This document shows positions 1 through 9,219 of a stretch of 55,750 bases of DNA, piece after piece (the stretch's first letter is position 1; each line of letters begins with the position of its first letter). The position numbers and the translations under genes were made by a program. The stretch covers positions 1 through 55,750 of the forward strand of contig CALJIF010000118.1 of assembly GCA_937974275.1 (NCBI GenBank), in the 5' to 3' direction. This stretch comes from an uncultured Flavobacteriales bacterium. GTDB taxonomy: Bacteria > Bacteroidota > Bacteroidia > Palsa-965. Under the pieces are notes generated by a model. It ran no database searches, was not told the DNA's origin, and worked only from the letters and a program-made list of their open reading frames with translations.

Positions 1-1
1 C

Positions 2-88
2 AACGTTGATCCTGTTCTTATTTGGGGAATAATTGACAAGGACTTACCCTTACTGCGTGCACAAGTTGCCAAGTTACTTGAAGCGTAG
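2..88 (+). CDS. C-terminal end of an unidentified protein (partial)
   Basis: An open frame enters from the left edge and ends at TAG (86-88). It gives the last 28 residues of a protein, beginning NVDPVLIWG and ending VAKLLEA. The codon use and amphipathic ending look like a genuine protein tail, but the fragment is too short to identify. It converges on the leftward gene that ends at 220. The 131 bases between them (89-219) hold no gene and no clear hairpin terminator that I can see. Confidence 0.5.
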   Translation, partial: NVDPVLIWGIIDKDLPLLRAQVAKLLEA

Positions 89-219
89 AGTAAAGTGCGC
101 ACAAGGCTTCCGGAGGAATCGGTTTTCAGTTAAAATTTCAGTATAAACTGCTCGATTTTACACCGTCTAATTTGTGGAGCTCTTGCAAACTTCACTATTT
201 CAACTATTCACAAACCAAC

Positions 220-3200
220 TTATCGTATCAACGTCACCGTGCCCTTCTTATCAATGTACTGACCCGAAGCAGTTTTGAAGGTTAACAAGTACACGTACAC
301 GCCCGGAGGACATTTGTTACCTTGATAACGCCCGTCCCATCCAAGAAAACGATCATTAGATTCAAAAAGCATTTCTCCCCAACGATTGAAAACCTGGAAC
401 GTGTAATCTTCAATATCAATAAATCCGACAGAAGGAATAAACTGATCGTTCAAACCATTGCCGTTCGGAGTAAATGCATTCGGAACAAATACCAATGGTT
501 TCTGCGCAACTTCAGCAATGTTGGACCACGATGTATCTGCAAATGCAAACGGATTACCTGGCGCTTCAATGGCTTCTATGCGATAAGCAAACTTCCCGAT
601 GTAATTAATGTTCGCGGAAACGTCATCCACAAACAAATTTTCGCCTGCACCGGTATAAGGAACTGTTGCAGCAATGTTCGGATCCCAAACACCATCCGTC
701 TGACGATAGATGTTGTAATGCAACACGTTTCCACCCCAAACTTCATAATCATTCCAATACACCGTGTTGGTCATTTCATCATTCGCGACTGCTGTAGCTA
801 AAATGGTGCGTCCAATGTTCGAAGTCATGGCATCTTCACCGCAACTGTCTACCGCTACCATTTTATAATAATAACTATACAATTCGGTTTGTGCAGTATT
901 GTCTGTAAATGTAGCCACCGTTGATGGAGGGGCCGCAGCAACGGATCCTAACAACATCCATGTTCCGGTAATACTATCGGCGCGATATACATCATAACGC
1001 TGAATAGTTGCAGCGGCATCCACATATCCAATTACTTCCACTACATCTTGTCCGATTACGGATGCCACACGCAAATACTGGAAAGCGGGCTGTTGCGGCA
1101 CATTCGTAAACATACAAGCCTGATTGGATGTTGCAGTGATATCTCCGGCCGAATTAACAGCTACGATGTAATAACAATACGTTGAGAACTGATTTAATCC
1201 GGTATGCACAAAGTTGGTGTCATTCGGTGGTGTTGTTCCTAACAGCAGGAATGGTCCGCCATTTTCACTCACATACACCTCATAACCGCTCAAAGCCGGA
1301 GCCATATTCACATAGCTGTTCCAATTGATATTCATTTCTGCATCGCAAATATTTAACTGCAGATACACAAACAAACTTTGATGAGAAGGACTGAAGGCGC
1401 TGATGTTTCCACAACTGTCGAATGCTGCGATCACATAATCTTCACTTTGTGCACCGGCATTGGAAATTAAATTCACATAAGAAGTGTTATTAATACCAAA
1501 TACCGTATCAATTGCAGTCCAGATGCCGTTGATGTATTGATAAATTACATATCCGATAACATCAGGTGAAGTACTCGGCTGCCATCCGATAACGGCATCA
1601 TTAAATGAAACAGAAACACTGTCAATAGTAGGAATTTGCGGAATAATCAGATCCTGAAATAAGTCGCCGTCTATATTGGAAACGGACACACAGCCCAACG
1701 AATCTCCGATTTCAATTCGATAATTAACTATGTTATTACAAACAGAAATACTATCGATATAATTCAAATTTTGTGTGGAGTCAATTAACACCCATGTTCC
1801 CGTAGGATATTCCCGATAAATGTGGAACCAGCCGTATTGTGTACTTGGTGCAGGATTGCTGATGTTGTTCCAAACCAAAGAAGCTGCACCATTACCGGTA
1901 TTTGTGGCTTGCAGATAAATGGTACTCATCGTATCCAACGGTGGCAAAAACACAGCGCCGCCGCAACCCGAACGGGTTTGAACATAATAATAAACCGGAC
2001 CGTTATTGGCGTTTGCGCCTACGTGTGTGTAACTCGTTTGTGCATAATTAAAAATAGAATCCAATGCCGTAAACGGACCGTTGGGTGTGGTAGAAGTAAA
2101 AATGTGGTAACTATCAAAGGTTCCGCCTGTATCTACCGGTTGTTCCCACGTGATAATTACATCACCATTGGCCTGCACATTTAAACAACGAACTTCCGGC
2201 GATTGTACAACAGGCAATGCTAAAACGGTAATGGAAATGGTGGCAATATTCAATGCCGGCGCAGGACAGAAGTCGTCCGTAGTACGAATAACGAAATTGT
2301 AAGTATTCGATTGAACAAAACAATTATTCTGATACGAAATATGATTACAATCGGTTTGCCAATTGAATGTGGTGTTCACTCCAAATGGTCCGGACAGCGG
2401 TAAAGCGGGCGCTAACGTAGCGCAAGGAGGATTTAAACAACCTGCGGCTGCATTCGTAAATCCTGCACCAAACTGCTGCCCTGTGGCATCCATGGTTAGC
2501 GTTTGAGGATTACCGTTAGGTAAAAAATCGAAGTCGGTAGCTTGAATATTAAAATTCACCAATTGACCCGCATATACGGTATCTGCGAACAGCGTGAAAT
2601 TACCTTGTGGATCCTGAAACGGAGGCGTTACGGTCGGTGGTGTATTGTTTCCACAAGCCAACAATACCACCTGAATTTCGCGGAATATTTCTGCCACTAA
2701 CTGACCACATTTCCAGGCCTGAACTTTAATACAGGTCACGAAATTTCCGCTGGTGAATGAAGTGTAAGAAACTTCGCCTGTACTGGAATTGATCGCAGCA
2801 GGAACGTTATTCGCATTTAACGTTGGTCCCGGGAGCGGGTTATTAAAAGAGAACGTTGCCGCGAATGGAATCGTAGAAGGATTCACCGGTGGATTCCATG
2901 TTGGCGGTACGTTAATTTGATTCAACGGCTGATCCCAGGAATACGTTAATGAATCCAATTCCGCATCAACAGCATTGTGATTGTATGTAAACGGATACCC
3001 GGTGCAGATAATAGTTTTCGGACTTTCGAGGAATGTTGGAGAATTATCGTAGCACGGACTTGTATTCTGGTTATTGTATGGATACATGATGGCGCGCAAT
3101 GTAAATCCTGCAGTATTCGGGTTCTGAAGATTCGTGATTGCGGCATTGCGACAACAATCGGAATAAGCAAAAATCCAACCTTGAGTAGGTGGCGTGCCCG

Positions 3201-3579
3201 CAATGGTTATCGGATTCGAACGATAAACATATTCTTCTGTTGCACCGGCAATTGGTGTCGCGGATGTCGGCCAGCCGGGTTGTTGCGTGGCTGCAGCACA
3301 AGTAACTTGCGGACCAATGACGTTGCATGAAGGTGAAATATCCACCTGATTCACTAATGCCAATGGTATAGCGGTAATAACGGGATGGTTGAAAACGCTA
3401 AGGTTGACATTAGCCAAAGGCGCCACACCATTGCAGTCACGGTACAATTTCATTTCGAAAACAAATTGTCCGTTACCTTGACAAGTCCAGGTAATTTCTC
3501 CACCCATCAAATGCGATGCAACACTACGTTGCGAAAGCACGATCAGCACTACCAGCAATAATCGCTGTAAAAACTTCAT
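220..3579 (-). CDS. Large secreted FN3-repeat protein with type B T9SS (gliding-motility-associated) C-terminal domain
   Basis: The open frame extends to 3618, but the better start is ATG at 3577-3579. It is followed by a lysine and a hydrophobic segment (FLQRLLLVVLIVLS), a plausible signal peptide, giving 1119 residues. Mature protein begins near the SHLMGGEITW motif, which I recall as typical of large Bacteroidota cell-surface proteins. The middle has several fibronectin-III-like modules (repeated YYYV/YYYI strands spaced by about 100 residues). The last ~90 residues (FVPNAFTPNGNGLNDQF, then NRWGEMLFES, GWDGRYQG, PPGVYVYLL) form the conserved type B sorting domain that directs export by T9SS and surface retention. 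Its substrate or adhesion target cannot be read from sequence. Unlike the cargo gene at 36207 it has no PorP/SprF gene beside it. It may share the transcript of the genes upstream at 3640-9119. Confidence 0.85.
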   Translation of the reverse strand: MKFLQRLLLVVLIVLSQRSVASHLMGGEITWTCQGNGQFVFEMKLYRDCNGVAPLANVNLSVFNHPVITAIPLALVNQVDISPSCNVIGPQVTCAAATQQPGWPTSATPIAGATEEYVYRSNPITIAGTPPTQGWIFAYSDCCRNAAITNLQNPNTAGFTLRAIMYPYNNQNTSPCYDNSPTFLESPKTIICTGYPFTYNHNAVDAELDSLTYSWDQPLNQINVPPTWNPPVNPSTIPFAATFSFNNPLPGPTLNANNVPAAINSSTGEVSYTSFTSGNFVTCIKVQAWKCGQLVAEIFREIQVVLLACGNNTPPTVTPPFQDPQGNFTLFADTVYAGQLVNFNIQATDFDFLPNGNPQTLTMDATGQQFGAGFTNAAAGCLNPPCATLAPALPLSGPFGVNTTFNWQTDCNHISYQNNCFVQSNTYNFVIRTTDDFCPAPALNIATISITVLALPVVQSPEVRCLNVQANGDVIITWEQPVDTGGTFDSYHIFTSTTPNGPFTALDSIFNYAQTSYTHVGANANNGPVYYYVQTRSGCGGAVFLPPLDTMSTIYLQATNTGNGAASLVWNNISNPAPSTQYGWFHIYREYPTGTWVLIDSTQNLNYIDSISVCNNIVNYRIEIGDSLGCVSVSNIDGDLFQDLIIPQIPTIDSVSVSFNDAVIGWQPSTSPDVIGYVIYQYINGIWTAIDTVFGINNTSYVNLISNAGAQSEDYVIAAFDSCGNISAFSPSHQSLFVYLQLNICDAEMNINWNSYVNMAPALSGYEVYVSENGGPFLLLGTTPPNDTNFVHTGLNQFSTYCYYIVAVNSAGDITATSNQACMFTNVPQQPAFQYLRVASVIGQDVVEVIGYVDAAATIQRYDVYRADSITGTWMLLGSVAAAPPSTVATFTDNTAQTELYSYYYKMVAVDSCGEDAMTSNIGRTILATAVANDEMTNTVYWNDYEVWGGNVLHYNIYRQTDGVWDPNIAATVPYTGAGENLFVDDVSANINYIGKFAYRIEAIEAPGNPFAFADTSWSNIAEVAQKPLVFVPNAFTPNGNGLNDQFIPSVGFIDIEDYTFQVFNRWGEMLFESNDRFLGWDGRYQGNKCPPGVYVYLLTFKTASGQYIDKKGTVTLIR

Positions 3580-3624
3580 ACGGTTGTTGAGCTTAACGGG
3601 TAAAGATACGTAATTCAAACGGCA

Positions 3625-3645
3625 AGTTAAAATTCGTATTTAACT
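3625..3645. repeat. Short AT-rich inverted repeat at the end of the DUF3307 gene
   Basis: AGTTAAA (3625-3631) and TTTAACT (3639-3645) form a 7-bp inverted repeat with a 7-nt loop overlapping the stop codon of the DUF3307 gene. No T-run follows on the leftward strand, so it is not a good intrinsic terminator. It may be chance in AT-rich DNA. Confidence 0.3.
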
Positions 3646-4026
3646 GATTTGCTGATAGATAGCTAAATGAGAGATAATAATCAGCACCAATATGTGCAGG
3701 AATTGATCGGCGCCGAAAAGCATCCAAAATGGGGAACGATGAGCATCATTGAGAACCGGAAAAACAGATTGTAATCGTCCTTTCAGCACATCGATGAAAA
3801 AGTGGGTGATCCATTCAAAGCCCGCCAACACGGCCAAAAGCGGTACATCGCAATAAAAAAACAACACAACAGCTACCAACACGGCATGTACTCCGGCATG
3901 AACAAAGATGGGGAACAACGGTTTACCGAATCGTTTCGCGTTGAGCATCCACGGCGTACTTAGCGGCGAAAAATCACCGAACCAGTGTGCAACGAGTAGA
4001 GCGATCAGTAAGAGCGATTGTGTCAC
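3640..4026 (-). CDS. DUF3307 family small membrane protein
   Basis: 128 residues, almost entirely hydrophobic, with three or four membrane segments. The AHWFGDF start, the LNAKRFGKP loop, HAGVHAVL, the HFFIDVLKGR segment and ADQFLHILVL near the end match the pattern of the DUF3307 family (conserved H/D residues in helices), whose function is unknown. The start codon is GTG (4024-4026). It overlaps the stop TGA of the upstream 535-residue gene by four bases, so the two are probably translationally coupled and made from the same leftward transcript. Confidence 0.8.
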   Translation of the reverse strand: MTQSLLLIALLVAHWFGDFSPLSTPWMLNAKRFGKPLFPIFVHAGVHAVLVAVVLFFYCDVPLLAVLAGFEWITHFFIDVLKGRLQSVFPVLNDAHRSPFWMLFGADQFLHILVLIIISHLAIYQQIS

Positions 4027-5630
4027 GTGTGGTTTTCCAAGAATTGATAAAATGCTGCGATGTATTCCTCTTCGGCCGCACCGTATTTCAGCTGTGCTAA
4101 AGATTTAAATTGGGCGTACAACGAACTGTTATCTCCGGCTTTTTCAAGCGGCAGTACCAACAATCCGTATTCTGCATGCAGGCGGTGGTTTGTGGTACTC
4201 GACAATTGAAGTTTTTCAGAAACATACTTCAATGCTAATTCACGATTACCATTGAAACGCCTATCAACATGTTCGGTAACAGCTTTACTCCACACTGACG
4301 CAGCACTCGTAATTCCCTTTTTCGATTTTTTCTTCTCATCAATATGCCATGTGATCGTACTCTCCGTGAGCGCTATTAGTGTCTTTTCAGAAGATCGATA
4401 ACCGTGCTTACTAATTATTTTCCGATGCTCCTGCTCCGCCAATTTTGCCAGCCGCGCATCATCCGATCGAAAACCAAAACGGTAATAAAACCAATATGCA
4501 CCGGATGCAATTCCTTCCGGATTATCCTTGCCAAACTGATACGGTTCCACACTAAACGAAGCTACAGCATATCGTTGGCGATACGTACGCATCAATTGTG
4601 CGAAAATCATGGCTGATTCACCACCACGGAATGCTTCGAACACATTGATACCGATCAATGCCTGCTTACCATACATCCAAGCGCCACCATAAGAAACAGG
4701 AATCCGATTCTTATACATCATAAATCCAATGTACGAATCGGGTGCCAAGCGCTTTTCAGGAATCATGGAAAATAATGCAATCGTATACCCGCGGCCCAAA
4801 TCATACAGCTGCACTCCATCAGTATCAGAATACGTTACCGGATCGGTTTCCCGATTCAGTTGGGCAAGCATAGCACGAGACTGCAGCAACAATTCCTCTT
4901 TCTCGGCATTAGTAAGTGATAACGGATTTTGAAGTGGAGTATTTAGAATTTCACGAGCTTCTAATTTACGAATCAATTTATCGTGCGTGTAGATCGTTCC
5001 GCACGGAATGTGAATATTACTGCGGGACGGAAACTTTTTCAAGTCCAACTCCACATACATTTTCATTCTATCAAATAAACTTTCGCGAACAGAAAGTCCA
5101 TTTATCCGATTCCATAATTTCAAAAATGAATTCAAATAATTGCTCCTTAATAAACGTGTCTCCCACTCCTCCTGTTCCATTCCTACGGCAATGGTATCAA
5201 ATTCTGCCTGCGGCAAAAGCAACGGCAGCAGTTCATTCACCGATTGACCTTCCGTGTCGAAAGAATGAAACTTCACGGCACTGCCATATTTGTCGTGTAA
5301 AGTATTCAACAAGGTCCAACTGAAGGAACTTTGTATTACCGATCCTGCAATACCTGTATTGATCAGTTTATCATTTAAACCGGATTTTACTGATACGGCT
5401 TTTCGAACAACCTTCGAGAAATTATCCAGCTCATGGCGACAAGTTCTATAAATATCATCACTACAGGGAAAAGCACATGCGAATAACAACCCGTCATGCC
5501 ATTCGACTATTAAGCGGTCAGAGGAAAGAACGGATCCTTGAATTTCTTTGAAAAGTTGCTTCAATTGTGTCGCATCACAAGCGATAACGGCTTGGCGAAA
5601 ATGAGCAATCCGGTCCTGAATCTTTCGCAT
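4023..5630 (-). CDS. Uncharacterised 535-residue cytoplasmic protein, possible GNAT-like segment
   Basis: I do not recognise this family. No signal peptide or membrane segment is visible, and the protein is mixed alpha/beta. Residues ~285-385 (IPVSYGGAWMYG, then INVFEAFRGGESA, then a helix and YWFYYRFGFRSDD) resemble the strand-loop-helix-strand order of a GNAT acyltransferase core: a GGES turn where acetyl-CoA would bind and a final FYYRFGF like the last GNAT strand. This is only a resemblance. The N-terminal ~200 residues and C-terminal ~130 residues match nothing I know. The gene lies 11 bases downstream of the second M16 peptidase and overlaps DUF3307, so it belongs to the leftward operon. 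Confidence 0.75.
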   Translation of the reverse strand: MRKIQDRIAHFRQAVIACDATQLKQLFKEIQGSVLSSDRLIVEWHDGLLFACAFPCSDDIYRTCRHELDNFSKVVRKAVSVKSGLNDKLINTGIAGSVIQSSFSWTLLNTLHDKYGSAVKFHSFDTEGQSVNELLPLLLPQAEFDTIAVGMEQEEWETRLLRSNYLNSFLKLWNRINGLSVRESLFDRMKMYVELDLKKFPSRSNIHIPCGTIYTHDKLIRKLEAREILNTPLQNPLSLTNAEKEELLLQSRAMLAQLNRETDPVTYSDTDGVQLYDLGRGYTIALFSMIPEKRLAPDSYIGFMMYKNRIPVSYGGAWMYGKQALIGINVFEAFRGGESAMIFAQLMRTYRQRYAVASFSVEPYQFGKDNPEGIASGAYWFYYRFGFRSDDARLAKLAEQEHRKIISKHGYRSSEKTLIALTESTITWHIDEKKKSKKGITSAASVWSKAVTEHVDRRFNGNRELALKYVSEKLQLSSTTNHRLHAEYGLLVLPLEKAGDNSSLYAQFKSLAQLKYGAAEEEYIAAFYQFLENHT

Positions 5631-5641
5631 GTTATGTGGAC

Positions 5642-6931
5642 TTAATTTCTTTTACCCGCCACCAGCTCTATCAAATCTTCTTCCTGCCAATACAAATTCG
5701 CTAAATCACGCAGTTCAGCCGGTGTGATACTTTTAATTGTTTGGAAATAGCGGTCATAATACGAATAATCCAAATCGTATCCGATGAGCGCCTTCTTACG
5801 ATCTGCTAAAGCAAAAGGTCCGTCCGTACTGCGCAAGAACGTGCCTATCATATAGTTTTTTACCAACTCCAATTCTTCGGCAGGAACCAATTCATCCCGC
5901 AAACGTTTAATTTCCTTATAAACTTCTGCAATAGCCTGAGACGTGACATCCACTCCTACTTCGGTAGAAATGAAGAAATATCCGTGCTCATTCATGGATG
6001 CTAATCCGGAACCAATACCGTAGGTATAACCTTTGTCCTCTCTGATATTAGCCATCAGTCGTGAACCGAAATAACCTCCCAAAACCGTATTCAATACTTG
6101 CATTCCCGGAAAATGCTCGTGCTCGCGATTAAACAGCGGTCGTCCGATACGAATCGCAGATTGAATGGCATCCGCCTTTTCAACGGTGTGTATACGTTCT
6201 GTTGTAGTATGGATATCTCTTGAAAAACGATCTTTTTCCACGTCATTGGCAGGAGTCTGTCCAAATTGAGCATTAAGCAGTCGTCGCAATTCAGGTTCAA
6301 TTTTACCTGCAACTAAAATTTTTAATCCATGAGCCGCATAATGTGAGTTAAAATAACTCTTCAATTGATCGGTACTAAGATTATCATAATCTTGAATCTT
6401 AGCGGCTTTACCATAAGGATGTTCATCACCAAACAGCAACTGTCCGAAACGACGACGCGCCAACACATTTACCTTTCCTGAATCGACAATAAAACGTTGT
6501 TTTCTGTTGGAACGATACACTTCAAATTCAGCATCCGGAAAAGAAGCATTGTGCAACACATCACTTACAATTTCCAACGTTGGCGCAATGTGTTTATTCA
6601 GTGTATACAGTGTAAACGACGCTAAATCAGGTGTTACTTCAGACTCAATAAAGGCACCATAAAAATCTAACTCTTCCGCCAATGCTTCTGCCTGACGAGT
6701 CGGAGTACCTTCATCGAGCATATCATTTACCGCAGATGCCAATACCGGCGAATCTGCATGAGCACTGCCTGCAGGATAAATAAACTCCATTTTAACTACA
6801 TCCTGTGTTCCGGCGTCTAATTCATACACGGTTACACCATTGTCCAACTGAAATTCTGCTGCTTCCTGCAAATGAACCTCTTCCACGGTTTTAAACTCAG
6901 GAGCTATAACTCTGTTTAATTCGTTTGCCAT
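5642..6931 (-). CDS. M16 family zinc-peptidase-like protein, non-catalytic (R/Y) partner
   Basis: The frame is open to 7018, but the ATG at 6929-6931 (MANELNRVIAPEF) lies one base after the stop of the upstream M16 gene and is the sensible start, giving 429 residues. The fold is that of M16 peptidases (insulinase/MPP type). At the place of the HxxEH zinc motif it reads LDEGT, so it cannot bind zinc. It keeps the C-half signature NIREDKGYTYGIGSGL, with the conserved R and Y that contact substrate. This is the pattern of heterodimeric bacterial M16 enzymes, in which one subunit has the zinc site and the other the R/Y pair. Its partner is the gene immediately upstream. Cytoplasmic; no signal peptide. 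Confidence 0.88.
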   Translation of the reverse strand: MANELNRVIAPEFKTVEEVHLQEAAEFQLDNGVTVYELDAGTQDVVKMEFIYPAGSAHADSPVLASAVNDMLDEGTPTRQAEALAEELDFYGAFIESEVTPDLASFTLYTLNKHIAPTLEIVSDVLHNASFPDAEFEVYRSNRKQRFIVDSGKVNVLARRRFGQLLFGDEHPYGKAAKIQDYDNLSTDQLKSYFNSHYAAHGLKILVAGKIEPELRRLLNAQFGQTPANDVEKDRFSRDIHTTTERIHTVEKADAIQSAIRIGRPLFNREHEHFPGMQVLNTVLGGYFGSRLMANIREDKGYTYGIGSGLASMNEHGYFFISTEVGVDVTSQAIAEVYKEIKRLRDELVPAEELELVKNYMIGTFLRSTDGPFALADRKKALIGYDLDYSYYDRYFQTIKSITPAELRDLANLYWQEEDLIELVAGKRN

Positions 6932-6932
6932 A

Positions 6933-8174
6933 CTACGCCTCTTTAGATAAATAATGTAACACGGAACAATTCTCTTTGCGGAATACCTGCATTGCCAATT
7001 CTTTGATGGCTGAAGCACTCACTGCCTGATAACGAGCAACTTCCGAATTCACCCGATCGGCATCGCCCATCAGTTCGAAAAATGCAAGATTCATCGCCTT
7101 ATCCAGCACACCCATTTCGCCAAAAAACATAGATGACTCCACTTTGTTTTTCACTTTTTGCAACTCACGATCCGTAACCTCTTCCGTGCATAACTTATGA
7201 AGTTCTTCCATCACGGCACGCTCGGCATCTTCAATAGATATGCCTTTATTTGTTTTACCACTAACTATAAAAATACTTTTATCCAGTTCTCCCATCACAT
7301 ATGCATTTAATTCCGAAAACAAGTTTTTCTCCTTGATCAGTCTGTTGTACAAACGAGAGGAATTACCGCGTGATAGAATATCCGAAATCAAATCCATCGC
7401 ATAGTATTCTTTGTCGTAACGCGAACACATACGGAAAGCCATGTACAACGCATCAAAAGGCACGTCTGCGTGAACGACCTCGCGACGATATGCTGTTTGG
7501 GACGGTTCAACAGGTAAATTGCGAACCGGTTTTTCACCGCTCGGTATCGGTTCAAACCACTTCTCTGCGAGTGCTTTCACCTGAGGAACGGTAACATTTC
7601 CTGCGACCACCATTACTGCATTTGTCGGACAATAGTGTTTTGCAAAAAATGCTTTTACATCTTCCATTGTCGCTTGTTCGATATGGGCAATTTCCTTACC
7701 GATTGTCGCCCATTTGTACGGATGAACTTTATACACCAGCGGGCGCAAACGCAACCATATATCACCATAAGGTTGATTGAGGTAACGTTGTTTAAATTCT
7801 TCAATCACCACATTACGTTGTACTTCCAGACTTTTTTCCGAAAACGCCAGGCTCAACATACGATCCGATTCCAACCAAAATGCTGTTTCCAGATTCGCAG
7901 CAGGTAATGTGAGATAATAGTTCGTGATATCATTAGTAGTAAACGCATTATTCTCACCACCTACACGCTGCAAGGGTTCGTCGTAACTGGGAATATTGAT
8001 AGAACCACCGAACATCAGGTGTTCGAACAAATGCGCAAATCCAGTTCTGGATTCGTCTTCATCCCGCGCGCCCACATCGTATAAGATATTTACACATGCC
8101 AGCGGTGTTGATTCATCGATATGCACGATAACGCGCAATCCGTTTTTTAAAGTAAATCGCTCAAATCCTATCAT
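6933..8174 (-). CDS. M16 family zinc metallopeptidase, catalytic subunit
   Basis: 413 residues. The zinc-binding inverted motif HLFEH is at residues 48-52, and the third ligand glutamate is in NVVIEEF (E125/E126), at the usual distance. The C-terminal half is recognisable (LIKEKNLFSELNAYV) but lacks the R...Y pair of the family. The next gene supplies that pair, so the two likely form an obligate heterodimer that degrades peptides. No signal peptide is visible, so a cytoplasmic place is likely. The start ATG (8172-8174) is three bases after the stop of the flavoprotein gene, and the downstream M16 gene follows after one base. Co-expression is therefore strongly implied. Confidence 0.93.
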   Translation of the reverse strand: MIGFERFTLKNGLRVIVHIDESTPLACVNILYDVGARDEDESRTGFAHLFEHLMFGGSINIPSYDEPLQRVGGENNAFTTNDITNYYLTLPAANLETAFWLESDRMLSLAFSEKSLEVQRNVVIEEFKQRYLNQPYGDIWLRLRPLVYKVHPYKWATIGKEIAHIEQATMEDVKAFFAKHYCPTNAVMVVAGNVTVPQVKALAEKWFEPIPSGEKPVRNLPVEPSQTAYRREVVHADVPFDALYMAFRMCSRYDKEYYAMDLISDILSRGNSSRLYNRLIKEKNLFSELNAYVMGELDKSIFIVSGKTNKGISIEDAERAVMEELHKLCTEEVTDRELQKVKNKVESSMFFGEMGVLDKAMNLAFFELMGDADRVNSEVARYQAVSASAIKELAMQVFRKENCSVLHYLSKEA

Positions 8175-8177
8175 AAC

Positions 8178-9119
8178 TTATTTCGAACACAATTGTGATT
8201 TCACTTCATTAAATTCCTGCATCATTGCACGCACGATATCACCCGCAGCGGGCATATCACGCAACAAAGCTGCAACCTGCCCTATTTCAAGTTCACCTTC
8301 GTCCATGTCGCCTTCAAACATTCCCTTTTTGGCACGCGCACGACCCAATAATGCTGCCAGTTCTTCGGGTGATGCACCTCGATGTTCAGCCTCGCGCACA
8401 GCATCAGCAAATTTGTTTTTTAATAAACGAACCGGAACCAGCTTTTTCAGCATTAGTGAAGTATCACCCTCCTGAGCAGCAATAACGGCATTCTTAAAGT
8501 GATCGTGAGCAGAAGATTCCTTTGAGGCGACAAATCGCGAACCAACCTGTACACCTTCCGCACCTAGTGCAAAAGCGGCTAGCATTTGCGCACCTGTAGC
8601 AATACCACCCGCCGCCATAACCGGAATTTTAACCGATTTACAAATCAACGGAATCAGCACTAATGTGGTGGTTTCTTCGCGACCGTTGTGACCTCCGGCT
8701 TCAAAACCTTCCGCAACAATGGCGTCAACACCTGCAGCTTCAGCCTTTTGGGCAAATTTGACATTCGCTACCACGTGCACCACTTTAATCCCATGTGATT
8801 TCAGCTTTTGCGTCCAAGTTGCAGGATTACCGGCGGAAGTAAAAACGATTGGCACTTTTTCCTCAATGATGATGTCCATGTGCTTTTCGATATCCGGATA
8901 CAATAGCGGCACATTCACCCCAAAAGGCTTGGTAGTTGCGGCTTTACATTTCTGAATATGTTCGCGAAGGACATCGGGATACATGCTTCCCGAGCCGATT
9001 AAACCTAAACCGCCGGCATTGCTCACCGCTGCGGCCAATTCCCATCCCGAACACCAAATCATTCCTCCTTGAATAATGGGGAATTCGATGTCGAATAACG
9101 TTGTGATTCTTGATTTCAT
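8178..9119 (-). CDS. FMN-dependent NAD(P)H:flavin oxidoreductase, FabK / nitronate monooxygenase family
   Basis: 313 residues forming a TIM barrel of the 2-nitropropane-dioxygenase-like family. The N-terminal FPIIQGGM, the GGLGLIGSG turn, EGFEAGGHNG (containing the histidine seen in FabK and nitronate monooxygenases), PVMAAGGIATG and GVQVGSRF (FMN phosphate site) are all present. Members either oxidise nitronates or, as FabK, reduce enoyl-ACP in fatty-acid synthesis. The sequence alone does not decide between them, although the EGFEAGGH form is close to FabK. First gene of the leftward operon. A weak TACTTTTA box about 11 nt before the start could be its promoter -7 element. Confidence 0.88.
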   Translation of the reverse strand: MKSRITTLFDIEFPIIQGGMIWCSGWELAAAVSNAGGLGLIGSGSMYPDVLREHIQKCKAATTKPFGVNVPLLYPDIEKHMDIIIEEKVPIVFTSAGNPATWTQKLKSHGIKVVHVVANVKFAQKAEAAGVDAIVAEGFEAGGHNGREETTTLVLIPLICKSVKIPVMAAGGIATGAQMLAAFALGAEGVQVGSRFVASKESSAHDHFKNAVIAAQEGDTSLMLKKLVPVRLLKNKFADAVREAEHRGASPEELAALLGRARAKKGMFEGDMDEGELEIGQVAALLRDMPAAGDIVRAMMQEFNEVKSQLCSK

Positions 9120-9172
9120 AGATCTGACTCTAAAAGTACGATAAGATTTTTCGGGTGCTTCCTAAATAACCG

Positions 9173-9180
9173 TAATTTTG
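9173..9180 (+). promoter_or_regulatory. Putative Bacteroidota -7 promoter box for the outer-membrane protein gene
   Basis: TAATTTTG matches the TAnnTTTG -7 consensus. It lies 39 nt before the ATG at 9220, which would leave a leader of about 30-35 nt. The -33 element is weak (a TTTTTCG stretch about 20 nt upstream). Confidence 0.45.
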
Positions 9181-9219
9181 TTAACTTCGTAGGATAGGTG
9201 AACTGTAATCTGAATTCAC

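Noticed and set aside
322..801. Long plus-strand open frame opposite the type B cargo gene
   Set aside because: It lies within a recognised FN3/sorting-domain gene on the other strand and shows no family motif; it is an antisense shadow.
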